Assembly (NCBI RefSeq): GCF_914271435.1
Contig: NZ_CAJZAI010000014.1
Location: forward strand, 1-64,000
Length of the DNA: 64,000 nt
Source of the DNA: Cupriavidus laharis
GTDB taxonomy: Bacteria; Pseudomonadota; Gammaproteobacteria; Burkholderiales; Burkholderiaceae
Direction: 5' to 3'
A model generated the notes under the pieces. It was not told where the DNA came from. It ran no database searches and saw nothing but the letters and a program-made list of their open reading frames with translations. This document shows positions 9,461 through 21,589 of this stretch, one piece after another (within the stretch, counting starts at the first letter, position 1; the number at the start of each line of letters is the position of its first letter). The position numbers and the translations under genes are program-made.

Positions 9461-9715
9461 GTGAGCGTCGTCACCATGTCCAGCCGCGAGTTCAACCAGT
9501 CCGCCGGGGACGCCAAGAAGGCCGCACAGTCCGGTCCGGTGTTCATCACCGATCGAGGCAAGCCGTCGCATGTGCTCATCACCATCGAGGAGTACCGGCG
9601 GCTGGTAGGCGGCATCACTATGCTGGCCGATGCACTGGCCCAGCCCGAAAGCGCGGATATCGATTTCGAGCCGCCGCGCGCCGGCGGCATCTTCCGCGCT
9701 CCGGATATTTCCTGA
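9461..9715 (+). CDS. Phd/YefM-type antitoxin
   Basis: 84-residue antitoxin of the prevent-host-death family. The N-terminal half carries the DNA-binding fold (SSREFNQSAGDAKKAAQSGPVFITDRGKPSHVLI), and the acidic Pro-rich tail should bind and block the partner toxin. The GTG at 9461 is chosen because a full AGGAGG sits five bases upstream; the internal ATG at 9476 has no such site. Its stop overlaps the toxin start by one base (TGATG), the usual tight coupling that keeps antitoxin in excess. It probably represses its own promoter through the repeats just upstream. Confidence 0.9.
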   Translation: MSVVTMSSREFNQSAGDAKKAAQSGPVFITDRGKPSHVLITIEEYRRLVGGITMLADALAQPESADIDFEPPRAGGIFRAPDIS

Positions 9716-10125
9716 TGTTCGTACTCGACACCAACGTCATTTCCGAACTGCGCAATCCTGCCAGGGCGGACCCGAAGGTGCTGGCCTGGGCGTCGACGCA
9801 GCCAATTGGCGCCCAGTTCATTTCCGCGATCACCGTGCTTGAACTGGAAATGGGCGTGCTGATGAAGGAGCGCAAGGACGCTGCGCAGGGTGCCATGCTG
9901 CGCGCCTGGCTCGAAGGCCGCGTGCTGCCGCAGTTCGCCGGGCGCGTCCTGCCTGTCGACCAGGCGGTGGCGCTGCGGTGTGCACGCCTGCATGTGCCCG
10001 ATCCGCGCGCGGAACGCGACGCCATCATTGCTGCCACGGCATTGGTGCATGGTATGAGCGTCGTGACGCGCAATGACGCCGATTTCATCGCGACCGGGGT
10101 TCCCTCGGTCAATCCGTGGCGCTGA
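9715..10125 (+). CDS. PIN-domain ribonuclease toxin (VapC/FitB family)
   Basis: 136-residue PIN-domain toxin, a Mg2+-dependent RNase that in characterised relatives cuts tRNA or other RNA. The four acidic positions of the active site are present: Asp5 in VLDTNVISE, Glu43 in TVLELEMG, Asp102 in ERDAIIAATA and Asp121 in RNDADF. The length is standard. It overlaps the antitoxin stop by one base. The pair looks intact. It lies between the efflux operon and an unrelated gene, as an insertion would, although no attachment site or repeat flanks it. Confidence 0.92.
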   Translation: MFVLDTNVISELRNPARADPKVLAWASTQPIGAQFISAITVLELEMGVLMKERKDAAQGAMLRAWLEGRVLPQFAGRVLPVDQAVALRCARLHVPDPRAERDAIIAATALVHGMSVVTRNDADFIATGVPSVNPWR

Positions 10126-10213
10126 CGCCTATGCTGGAACGATAACGTGCCGCGTAGCCTGCAGTACTGCGGGAGCTTGGCATCGCGCCCTGACGCGCAG
10201 CGTCTATCGTTTC

Positions 10214-10771
10214 ATGCGACCTCACACAATGCTGTTCCGGGTGCTGGTTGTCGTCGCGATCGGCATTGCATTGCTGTTCGTGCCATTGCCCTGGACCGAC
10301 ACCACCCGTATCCACAATGAAGCGGTCATCTCCCGGCCCCCGGCCGCGGTGTTCGATTATGTCTCCACGCCCGGCAACTGGCCGTCCTGGCATCCGTCTT
10401 CGCTGGGCGTGGCGGGTGCCACGGATCACTCGCTTCAACCCGGCGAGCGCGTGACCGAAACCTTCGTTGTAGCGGGACGCAGCGGCGTGGTGGTCTGGAC
10501 CGTGACGAAAAGCGATCCGCCCCGCACGTGGATGATCGAAGGGGAAATCGAAGGGCGCAAGGCCGGCACCGTGACGTACACGCTGACCCCGGCACTGACT
10601 CCGTCACTCACGCCGGCAGAGGAAAGCACGCGCTTCGAGCGGGACTTCAGCTATCAGTCGCCGACCCTGTTGTTCGTCCTGATGAACCGGCTCGTGCTGC
10701 GCCCGCGCATCGAGGCGGAGTCGGCCGAGGCTGTCAGGCGCCTCAAGGCCAGGCTGGAAGCCGCGCGTTGA
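10214..10771 (+). CDS. SRPBCC-family protein with membrane anchor
   Basis: 185 residues: an N-terminal membrane segment (about 6-25, LFRVLVVVAIGIALLFVPL), then a polyketide-cyclase/START-like fold. That fold opens with the family pattern VISRPPAAVFDYVSTPGNWPSWHP and ends in a long helix rich in Glu and Ala (PRIEAESAEAVRRLKARLEAAR). Such proteins hold hydrophobic ligands in a deep pocket; the ligand is unknown. ATG 10214 is preferred, with ATG 10229 a workable alternative just before the hydrophobic segment. No ribosome site is obvious for either. It stands alone between the toxin pair and the PEBP gene. Confidence 0.8.
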   Translation: MRPHTMLFRVLVVVAIGIALLFVPLPWTDTTRIHNEAVISRPPAAVFDYVSTPGNWPSWHPSSLGVAGATDHSLQPGERVTETFVVAGRSGVVVWTVTKSDPPRTWMIEGEIEGRKAGTVTYTLTPALTPSLTPAEESTRFERDFSYQSPTLLFVLMNRLVLRPRIEAESAEAVRRLKARLEAAR

Positions 10772-10866
10772 GCTCGGGCGGCGCAGCTTGCACGGCGGCG
10801 TGATCCGCACTAAGTTGGAACCACCATCACCTGACGGCAGCCCCCGGCTCCGTCCTCTGGGATCAC

Positions 10867-11448
10867 ATGGCTCATCCCATGGCCCGGCGTCCTTGCCGCA
10901 TGGCGATCTGGCTGCTGGCCGGCGCAGCCGCGCTGGCCCTCGCGTCACAGGCACAGACGAGGCCGCTTATGTCACTTGCACTGATTTCCTCCGCGTTCGC
11001 CCATGGCGGCGAGATCCCGGCGCACTTCACCTGCGAGGGCGCAGATGCTTCGCCGCCACTCGCGTGGTCGGGCGTGCCGGCCGGGACGGTCAGCCTGGCG
11101 CTGATCGTCGATGACCCGGATGCCCCGGATCCGGCCGCGCCCCGCCACACGTGGGTGCACTGGGTCATGTACGACCTGCCACCGCTGGCTGGCGAGCTGG
11201 CGCAGGGCGTGCGACGCGAAGACCTGCCGGCCGGTACCCGGGAAGGGCTCAACGACTGGCACCGGACGGGCTATGGCGGACCATGCCCGCCGATCGGGCG
11301 CCATCGCTACTTCCACAAGCTGTACGCGCTCGACGTGGCGCTGCCTGACCTGAGCATGCCCGACAAGGCCGCACTGGAGCGTGCCATGCAGGGCCATATC
11401 CTGGCGCAGGCCGAGCTGATCGGTACCTACCGGAAGCAAGGGCACTGA
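10867..11448 (+). CDS. PEBP (YbhB/YbcL, Raf-kinase-inhibitor-like) exported protein
   Basis: 193 residues with an N-terminal export signal (CRMAIWLLAGAAALALASQA) followed by a phosphatidylethanolamine-binding-protein fold. The family landmarks are all visible: LIVDDPDAPDP, HWVMYDLP, and YGGPCPPIGRHRYFHKLYALD, which together line the small-ligand pocket. E. coli YbhB and YbcL are the same family, and YbcL is periplasmic. The role in this bacterium is not known. The following secreted-protein gene begins six bases after its stop, so the two are probably co-transcribed. Confidence 0.9.
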   Translation: MAHPMARRPCRMAIWLLAGAAALALASQAQTRPLMSLALISSAFAHGGEIPAHFTCEGADASPPLAWSGVPAGTVSLALIVDDPDAPDPAAPRHTWVHWVMYDLPPLAGELAQGVRREDLPAGTREGLNDWHRTGYGGPCPPIGRHRYFHKLYALDVALPDLSMPDKAALERAMQGHILAQAELIGTYRKQGH

Positions 11449-11454
11449 GCGGCC

Positions 11455-11901
11455 ATGCGGGAAGCTTCCATGGGAACTGCCCATCCTCAGATGCGTGCCA
11501 GGCATGCCCGCGCTGCGGGCATCGGCTTGCTGGCGGCCATGGTATTGTGCGCAGCGGGTCCGTTGCATGCCCAGCCGCAGGAATCGGGTTCGATCACCGT
11601 GGGGGGCTCCGCGCATGTGCGCGGGCCGGTGGTCGTGCACGGCACGCTGATTGTCGCCGGGCGGGTACACGCGCGCGGGCCGCTGACCGCCGCGTACTTC
11701 TCCGGTCCTGCCACGGCCAGAGGCCTGCCGTATGCGGCGGGCTATCTCAAGGTCTTCAACGGACCGCTGACGGTGCATGGGTCCATGGTGGTCAAGGGCG
11801 ACCTTGAGGTCGATGGGCCCCTTACAGTCGACGGTCCGCTGGAAGCGAATGGCGGCATCGACGCGGACGGCCCGATGCGGGAGCGCGACTACGCACGCTG
11901 A
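11455..11901 (+). CDS. Secreted beta-helix-like protein (bactofilin-like repeats)
   Basis: 148 residues. A signal peptide (GIGLLAAMVLCAAGPLHAQP) leads into short repeats of about six residues such as SITVGGSAHVRGPVVVHG, LTVHGSMVVKGDLEV and GPLTVDGPLEANGG. Regular alternation of V/L/I with G and charged residues is what a right-handed beta-helix looks like. Bactofilins have the same pattern but are cytoplasmic and normally lack a signal peptide, so the resemblance may be structural only. It starts six bases after the PEBP gene and is likely in one operon with it. ATG 11470 is an alternative start that also keeps the signal. I do not recognise a named family. Confidence 0.7.
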   Translation: MREASMGTAHPQMRARHARAAGIGLLAAMVLCAAGPLHAQPQESGSITVGGSAHVRGPVVVHGTLIVAGRVHARGPLTAAYFSGPATARGLPYAAGYLKVFNGPLTVHGSMVVKGDLEVDGPLTVDGPLEANGGIDADGPMRERDYAR

Positions 11902-11991
11902 CGCCGCCGCATTGCCAGGTGCCGTGGTATCCGGAGCGGCCTGTATTGCACAATATGGGCCTTGGATCACAACCCACCCCGGAGCCTCGCC

Positions 11992-12453
11992 ATGGCGAAG
12001 CAGGACGCACTCGGCCTCAGGAGCATTGCGCTGTTCGAAGCCGCCAAAGGCGCGCTGGTGATCGTAGCCGGACTCGGACTGGTCGCTTTGCTCCACCGGG
12101 ATGCGCAGGCGCTGGCCGAATCGATCATCATGCGCCTGCACATCAATCCGGCCAGCCGCTATCCCACCATCTTCCTGTCATTGCTGGCCAACCCCGGTGA
12201 CGCGCGCCTGTGGGCCATCGGCGGCTCTGCCGCGGCGTACGCGCTGATGCGCTTCGCCGAAGCCTGGGGGCTGTGGCACCGGCTGGCCTGGGGCAACTGG
12301 CTGGGGGTCTGGTCAGGCGGCATCTACCTGCCGCTTGAACTCTACGAAGCGCTGGCGCACCCGAGCTGGCTGCATGCGGGCCTGGCAGTGGCGAACCTGT
12401 TGGTGGTGCTGTACCTGGCCAAAGGACTGGTGCGCCACGAAGTCACGTCTTAA
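11992..12453 (+). CDS. DUF2127-family membrane protein
   Basis: 153 residues, mostly hydrophobic, with about four predicted membrane helices: roughly residues 14-34, 77-95, 98-118 and 127-146. The sequence LRSIALFEAAKGALVIVAGLGL at the N-terminus and the C-terminal WSGGIYLPLELYEAL stretch fit the DUF2127 family of small inner-membrane proteins of unknown function. ATG 11992 is chosen over an upstream start because GGAG lies about eight bases before it. It follows the secreted beta-helix-like gene by 90 bases in the same direction. Confidence 0.8.
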   Translation: MAKQDALGLRSIALFEAAKGALVIVAGLGLVALLHRDAQALAESIIMRLHINPASRYPTIFLSLLANPGDARLWAIGGSAAAYALMRFAEAWGLWHRLAWGNWLGVWSGGIYLPLELYEALAHPSWLHAGLAVANLLVVLYLAKGLVRHEVTS

Positions 12454-12603
12454 GAGAGCGGGGCTGGCGAACCAGGAAACTTTCAAGAGACAAACGGGCT
12501 TCCGGCGAAGCCCGGCCGGAATCCGAAAAAAATTGCATGTCGGTGTAATGCCGGGCGATGGTGGCGCGACCAACGGGAACATTCACCCCGCCTGGAGACT
12601 GCC

Positions 12604-13022
12604 ATGCAAACGACCCTCGCCAAGACCCTGCTGACTGCCGCCGCCGCAGCAGTTGCAGCCCTTTCGATCGGCACCGTACAGGCTGCCGGCAACGCCGCGC
12701 AGCGCACGCCCGATCCGTACACCGATGGCGCCCGCGCGCGCCAGGTCGATCCGTTCACCGACGGCGCGCTGACGATCGCGGGGATGGACACCTCGGGTGT
12801 GTCGGCGGCGCCGGCACGCAGCATCGATCCGTACACCGATGGCGCCCGCGCGCGTCAGGTCGATCCGTTTACCGATGGAGCGCTGACGATCGCAGGGATG
12901 GACACCTCGGGTGTGTCGGCGGCGCCGGCACGCAGCATCGATCCGTTCACCGATGGTGCCCGGACCGTCGCCGGCATGGACACGCGTGGCGTGTCAGGTA
13001 CGCCTGGCCGCAGCTTCGATCC

Positions 13023-13047
<25 letters not shown>
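12604..13047 (+). CDS. Small exported protein made of tandem repeats
   Basis: 147 residues: a signal peptide (about residues 1-27, ending VQAAG) and then a nearly perfect tandem repeat. The 38-residue unit starts DPYTDGARARQVDPFTDGA and ends MDTSGVSAAPARSI. It occurs twice in full and once as a shortened third copy, and the protein closes with FDPYRNDWRV. Within each unit DPYTDGA and DPFTDGA are themselves a duplicated half. No enzymatic motif is visible. The recurring Asp, Thr and Gly could suit metal binding or a surface coat, but that is a guess. Its last 25 bases overlap the 3' end of the convergent nuclease gene. Confidence 0.75.
12712..13032 (+). repeat. 114-bp tandem repeat inside the exported protein gene
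   Basis: Copies start at 12712, 12826 and 12940, exactly 114 bases apart. The first two are nearly identical, differing at a few third positions. The third diverges and loses part of the unit. The period is a whole number of codons, so copy number could change without breaking the frame. Confidence 0.85.
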
Positions 13048-14975
<1,928 letters not shown>

Positions 14976-15130
14976 GGCGGTTCATCATGGCGTCAAGGAA
15001 AGCCGCGATGCTATGGCGAGCGAGTGACGAAAGGGTTGCGGCGACACGACCCGCACGCGTGATCGTGCTAAGGTAGTGTCATGCCTCCGGCACGCGCCGG
15101 CAGCCACCCCAACCAGATAACAGGGACATC

Positions 15131-15421
15131 ATGATCAAGGAAATCGCACAAATCACCGTCAAGTCCGGCAGCGAAAGCCAGTTCGAGCAGGGCGTGGGCA
15201 AGGCCACGCCGCTGTTCCTGCGTTCGCGCGGCTGCCACGGCGTGCAGCTGTTCCGCTCGGTCGAGCAGCCGCAGCAATACACGCTGGTGGTCGAGTGGGA
15301 AACCGTCGAAGACCACATGGTGCATTTCCGCGAATCGCCCGAATTCCAGCAATGGCGCGAGCTCGTCAGCGACTGCTTCGCGGCCCCGCCGCAGGTCGGC
15401 CACGTCGCCAAGGTACTGTAA
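15131..15421 (+). CDS. Antibiotic-biosynthesis-monooxygenase (ABM) domain protein
   Basis: 96 residues forming a single ABM-type dimeric alpha/beta barrel. The opening strand IKEIAQITVKSGSESQFE, the central FLRSRGCHGVQLFRS and YTLVVEWETVEDHMVHFRES are typical. Family members include small oxygenases acting on quinones and others with no known enzyme activity; no cofactor is needed. Twelve bases separate it from pssA, so they probably share a transcript. The function here is not determined. Confidence 0.85.
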   Translation: MIKEIAQITVKSGSESQFEQGVGKATPLFLRSRGCHGVQLFRSVEQPQQYTLVVEWETVEDHMVHFRESPEFQQWRELVSDCFAAPPQVGHVAKVL

Positions 15422-15432
15422 GCCGAACACAC

Positions 15433-16065
15433 ATGCCGGCGTCTCAGGAGCGGCCCCGCCATTTCTCCATGCTGCGCGAGCTGCAGCTCGCGGACGTGTT
15501 CACGCTGGGCAATGCGGCGTGCGGCATGGCGTCGGTGTTCTTCGCCATGTTCTACGTGGCCACGCCGACGCCGGCGCATTTCTTCACCGCGGCCGCGCTG
15601 GCGCCGCTGGCATTCATCTTCGACGTGCTGGACGGGCGCATCGCGCGCTGGCGCCACCAGCATTCCGCGCTCGGGCGCGAGCTCGATTCGCTGGCCGACA
15701 TCATCTCTTTCGGTGTCGGCCCGGCCACGCTGGCCTTCGCCGCGGGCATGCGCGGCGGATGGGACCTGGCGGTTCTGATTTTTTTTGTCTGCTGCGGCGT
15801 CAGCCGGCTTGCGCGGTTCAATGTCACCGCAGAAGCGCTGTCGGCCGGCAGCGACAAGGTGAAGTACTTCGAAGGCACGCCGATTCCCACCAGCGTGCTA
15901 CTGACGGGCGTGCTGGCCTGGTGCGCTGCACAGGACCGCATCGGTGCAGCGCTGCCCGGCGGCGTATGGACCATCGGGCCGGCCGGGTTGCATCCGCTGG
16001 TGCTGCTGTTCGCGCTGTCAGGCTCATTGATGGTCAGCAAGACGCTGAGGATTCCCAAGTTCTGA
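15433..16065 (+). CDS. pssA: CDP-diacylglycerol-serine O-phosphatidyltransferase
   Basis: 210-residue inner-membrane enzyme joining CDP-diacylglycerol and serine to make phosphatidylserine, the precursor of phosphatidylethanolamine. The CDP-alcohol phosphatidyltransferase motif is complete: Asp67-Gly68, Ala71-Arg72, Gly81, Asp85 and Asp89 in DGRIARWRHQHSALGRELD. About six to seven membrane helices surround it. ATG 15433 gives the normal family length. It lies just behind the ABM gene. The C-terminus SKTLRIPKF is typical of bacterial PssA of this class. Confidence 0.93.
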   Translation: MPASQERPRHFSMLRELQLADVFTLGNAACGMASVFFAMFYVATPTPAHFFTAAALAPLAFIFDVLDGRIARWRHQHSALGRELDSLADIISFGVGPATLAFAAGMRGGWDLAVLIFFVCCGVSRLARFNVTAEALSAGSDKVKYFEGTPIPTSVLLTGVLAWCAAQDRIGAALPGGVWTIGPAGLHPLVLLFALSGSLMVSKTLRIPKF

Positions 16066-16100
16066 GTTTCCTGCACCCACGCAAGCTGCGGGAAGGCGCG

Positions 16101-16877
16101 CTACGCCGCCTCCGTACCCTGGTCGAGCGAGAGTGAGCGCGCGGCCTCGATCAGCCGTTCGCGCGCTTCATCCAGCGACGGACCCGCATGGCGGTCGATA
16201 CGCCGGATGTACGGCGAAGTCAGCACCGCCATCGCATGCCCATGCGGATCCAGGATGGGGCAACTGATATCCACCACACCGAACGATTGCAGGCTCTCGC
16301 GCTGCTTGTAGCCAAGCTCGCGGATCGACGCCAGCGTCTGCGCGAGCTCTTCCTCCGGCATCGGGACTTCGCCCTCCACCGCAATATGCTGGGCCAGCAT
16401 CTGCTCGCGCTGCTCGTCGGCCTGGCACGCGAGCAGGACGTGGCCCGAGCCGGTGTCCAGCAGGCCGACGCGCGCGCCCAGGCGGATTGACAGGCCCCAT
16501 GCGCTCGGGCCCGGCACCTGGGCCACGATCAGCACATTGCCGCGGTCGTACATGCCCAGGTGGCAGGACTGTTCCGCCTGGCGCGCGTACAAATCCATCA
16601 CGGGCAGCGCCTGCGTTACCAGGCGATTGACGGGCGGATGCCTGTGCGCCATCGCGAACAGCTTCAGGCTGAGCGCGTGGCGGTCTCCGCCCGCGGAGCG
16701 GATCACATACTGCCGCGCCACCAGGCGCTCAAGCATCCGGTAGATCTCGCTGGGCCCGCGGCCCAGCGCCTTGACGATCTCTGCGCGTGTCAGGCCGTCC
16801 GGATGCTCGGCGAGCAGTTCCAGGATATCCAGTCCCTTGTCCAGGGCCGGGGCGCGGTAACGGTCGTTGTCTTCCAC
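16101..16877 (-). CDS. IclR-family regulator of the sugar operon
   Basis: About 258 residues. A winged helix (around 10-65, with APALDKGLDILELLAEHPDG, LTRAEIVKALGRGPSEIYRM and RLVARQYV) is followed by the IclR effector-binding domain, which ends in VDISCPILDPHGHAMAVLTSPYI. The start is uncertain: GTG 16877 gives the usual length, and GTG 16907 is possible; neither has a good ribosome site. The gene is divergent from the L-fucose uptake and breakdown operon, which strongly suggests that it controls that operon with the sugar or a pathway intermediate as ligand. This is an inference from arrangement. Confidence 0.88.
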   Translation of the reverse strand: MEDNDRYRAPALDKGLDILELLAEHPDGLTRAEIVKALGRGPSEIYRMLERLVARQYVIRSAGGDRHALSLKLFAMAHRHPPVNRLVTQALPVMDLYARQAEQSCHLGMYDRGNVLIVAQVPGPSAWGLSIRLGARVGLLDTGSGHVLLACQADEQREQMLAQHIAVEGEVPMPEEELAQTLASIRELGYKQRESLQSFGVVDISCPILDPHGHAMAVLTSPYIRRIDRHAGPSLDEARERLIEAARSLSLDQGTEAA

Positions 16878-17009
16878 AGAATCTCGGTTTGTTTCTTGGC
16901 TGTGCACGGCGTTGCATCTTACGGGCTCTCCGTATGGTGGAACAAGTGATTCACCGGTAACCGATCCATCGTGCCAGCACCACAGGGAAAACCCCAGCAA
17001 ATGCCGCAC

Positions 17010-17046
17010 TTGACGCGCTCTCATTCGTGTATGAATAATATGTTCA
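17010..17046 (+). promoter_or_regulatory. Promoter and operator of the L-fucose operon
   Basis: TTGACG (17010-17015) and AATAAT (17034-17039), 18 bases apart, form a credible sigma-70 promoter. An imperfect palindrome TGAATAATATGTTCA (17032-17046) covers the -10 box, a place where a repressor could block transcription. The leader then runs about 80 bases to the GGAGG site of the binding-protein gene. The whole gap 16878-17122 has no coding signal. Confidence 0.5.
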
Positions 17047-17122
17047 CCAATAAATTTTAAAAAGAGGTGCCGGAGCGGCCATGTTGGCGATGCCCCGGGG
17101 CTCTCGTAACGGAGGCAACACC

Positions 17123-18187
17123 ATGGCAATTCGTGGCATTCCATTCCTTGCATCCCCCCGATCCAAGCCCCGCGGCAGTCGTGCGCGGGCGACTCGGTGC
17201 CTGGCGACGCTGGCGGCGCTGGCAGTCGTCCAGGCCGCCACCCCGGCACGGGCGGCGGACGCCGGCAAGATCGGCGTCAACCTGCCGCTGCTCACCTCGC
17301 CGTTCTGGCAGGCCTACAACAACTACATCCCGCAGATGGCGAAGGCCGCCGGCGTGGAAATCCTCGCCCCGGTCAACTCGAACCAGGATCCGGCGCAGCA
17401 GATCACCGATATCTCGAACCTGATCAACCTCGGTTCGAGCGGCCTGGTGGTGGCGCCGCTGGATTCGGCAGCTATCAGCCGCGCGCTGGACCTGGCCGAG
17501 AAGAGGAAGGTGCCGGTCGTGGCCGTGGACGTGGCCCCGACCAAGGGCAAGGTGGCGATGGTGGTGCGTGCCGACAACCGCGCCTATGGCACCAAGTCGT
17601 GCCAGTTCCTCGGCCAGAACGTGAAGGCCGGCAAGGTGGTCCAGATCATGGGCGACCTGGCCTCGGTCAACGGCCGCGACCGCACCGAGGCCTTCCGCGC
17701 CTGCATGAAGGGGTTCCCGAACCTGAAGGTGCTGGAGATTCCCGCGGGCTGGAAGGCTGATGCCGCGGCGGCCGCGCTGGACAGCCTGCTGTCCGCCAAC
17801 CCGGACGTGAAGGGCATCTACATGCATGCCGGCGGCGTGTACCTGTCGCCGACCCTGCAGACGCTGCGGCGCAAGGGCTTGCTGCATCCGGCCGGTGACC
17901 CGGGGCATATCGTGGTCATCAGCAATGACGGCATTCCGCAGGAATACGAGGCCATCCGCAAGGGCGAGATCGACGCCACCATCTCGCAGCCCGCCGACCT
18001 GTACGCGAAGTACGGCCTCCACTACATCAAGGCGGCGCTGGCCGGCCAGACCTTCCGGCCCGGGCCTACCGACCACGGCAGCATGATCGTCGAGGTCTCC
18101 CCCGGGGTGCTGGAAGACCAGTTGCCCGCGCCGGTGGTGACCCGGCAGAACGTCGACGACAAGTCCCTCTGGGCCAACCAGCGATGA
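17123..18187 (+). CDS. Sugar ABC transporter substrate-binding protein
   Basis: 354-residue periplasmic binding protein of the ribose/galactose-type family. A long N-terminal region with several Arg leads into an export signal cut near AATPARAADA. The mature protein begins KIGVNLPLLTSPFWQAYNNYI, the standard first strand and ligand loop, and has two Rossmann-like lobes. It presents a sugar to the permease; the surrounding pathway points to L-fucose or a related 6-deoxy or pentose sugar. ATG 17123 follows GGAGG. The stop overlaps the ATPase start (ATGA at 18184-18187), so the two are translationally coupled. Confidence 0.9.
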   Translation: MAIRGIPFLASPRSKPRGSRARATRCLATLAALAVVQAATPARAADAGKIGVNLPLLTSPFWQAYNNYIPQMAKAAGVEILAPVNSNQDPAQQITDISNLINLGSSGLVVAPLDSAAISRALDLAEKRKVPVVAVDVAPTKGKVAMVVRADNRAYGTKSCQFLGQNVKAGKVVQIMGDLASVNGRDRTEAFRACMKGFPNLKVLEIPAGWKADAAAAALDSLLSANPDVKGIYMHAGGVYLSPTLQTLRRKGLLHPAGDPGHIVVISNDGIPQEYEAIRKGEIDATISQPADLYAKYGLHYIKAALAGQTFRPGPTDHGSMIVEVSPGVLEDQLPAPVVTRQNVDDKSLWANQR

Positions 18188-19714
18188 GTGCGCCGATCCA
18201 TGCCGCGCAGCGGCGTGACGCACTGGCGCCGCCCGTGCTGGAGGCGAGCGGGATCTCCAAGCGGTTCGGCGCGACCATCGCGTTGCGCGACGTCAGCCTC
18301 AGCGTGATGCCCGGCGAGTCTCACGCGCTGGTGGGCCGCAACGGCGCGGGCAAGTCGACCCTGGTGTCGATGCTGACCGGCCTGCGGCAGCCCGACACCG
18401 GCTCGATCCGTTTCCATGGCGAGGCCGCGCCGCCGGTGTCCGACAGCGAGGCGTGGCGCAGCCGCGTGGCCTGCGTGTACCAGCACTCCACCATCATCCC
18501 GGAACTGACGGTGGCGGAGAACCTGTTCATCAACCGCCAGCCCACCCGGCGCGGCTGGATCGACTGGCAGGCACTGCGCCGGCTGGCGCGCGGGCTGCTC
18601 GACACCTGGCAGGTGGACGTGCACGAGGACATGCGCGCCGCCGACCTGTCGGTGGAAGCCCGCCAACTGGTGGAGATCGCCCGGGCGCTGTCGTACGGTG
18701 CGCGCTTCATCATTCTCGACGAGCCGACCGCGCAACTCGACGGCGACGAGATCAAACGCCTGTTCCGGCGCATCGGCGCCTTGCAGCAGGAGGGCGTGAC
18801 GTTCCTCTTCATTTCGCACCACCTGCAGGAAATCTATGACATTTGCCAGTCGGTGACGGTGCTGCGCGACGCCCGGCACATCGTTTCCGCGCCGGTGGCG
18901 GGGATGCCGAAGGACAGGCTGATCGAGGCCATGACCGGCGAGCGCGGCGGCCTGCTGGCCGCGGACGCGCGCCGGCGGGCGCCGCTGCGCGATGCGCCCG
19001 CGGTGCTCGACCTGCAGCAGTTGGCAGGCGCGGACTATCGCGACGTGTCGCTGCAGGTGCGCCGCGGCGAGGTGGTGGGGCTGACCGGTGCAACCAGCAG
19101 CGGCCATGTCGGCGTGGGCGAGGCTGTGGCCGGGCTCAGGCGGCCCGTGGCCGGATGCATCCGCCTGCACGGCGAAGCCCTGCCGCCCGGCGACGTCGCG
19201 CAGGCGCTGGCGCGCGGCGTGGGCTGCGTGCCCAGGGAGCGCCATCGGGAGGGGCTGGTGCTGGGGCAGTCCATCGGCGAGAACGCCACCATGACCGTTC
19301 CCCACCGGCTGGGCCGCTTCGGCTTTCTTTCGCCGGCACGCAAGCGCGCCCTGGCACGGGACATGATCAGCGCGCTCGGCGTGGTGGCGCAGGACGAAAC
19401 GCAGGCTGTCGGCAGCCTGTCCGGGGGCAACCAGCAGAAGGTCGTGATGGCCCGCGCGCTGGCCAACGACCCCGACGTGCTGGTTCTCATCGACCCCACC
19501 GCAGGCGTCGACGTCAAGTCCAAGCAGGCCTTGCTGGCCGTGGTGGACCGCGTGCGGGACGAAGGCAAGGCCGTGCTGCTGGTGAGCAACGAACTGGACG
19601 ACCTGCGCGCCTGCGACCGCGTGCTGGTCATGCTGCGCGGCGCCGTGTGTGCCGAGTTTCCGGCTGGCTGGGAAGACAGCGAGCTGATTGCCACGATCGA
19701 AGGAGTCAACCTCA

Positions 19715-19728
<14 letters not shown>
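18184..19728 (+). CDS. Sugar ABC transporter ATPase (two fused ATP-binding domains)
   Basis: 514 residues with two ABC cassettes as in RbsA/AraG/XylG. The N-terminal half has a full Walker A (GRNGAGKST, near 55), a signature LSVEARQLVEIARAL and Walker B FIILDEPTAQLD. The C-terminal half has a degenerate Walker A (GATSSGHVG) without Lys, normal for this class, but a good signature LSGGNQQKVVMARAL. It powers import with the permease next door, and its stop overlaps the permease start by 14 bases. The product is cytoplasmic and attached to the permease. Confidence 0.93.
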
Positions 19729-21548
<1,820 letters not shown>

Positions 21549-21589
21549 GCGCGCCGATCCCTGATTCATCATTCCCGAGAATCCAACCG

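Noticed and set aside
9461-10125. Mobile element carrying the toxin-antitoxin genes
   Set aside because: No transposase, integrase or flanking repeat was seen.
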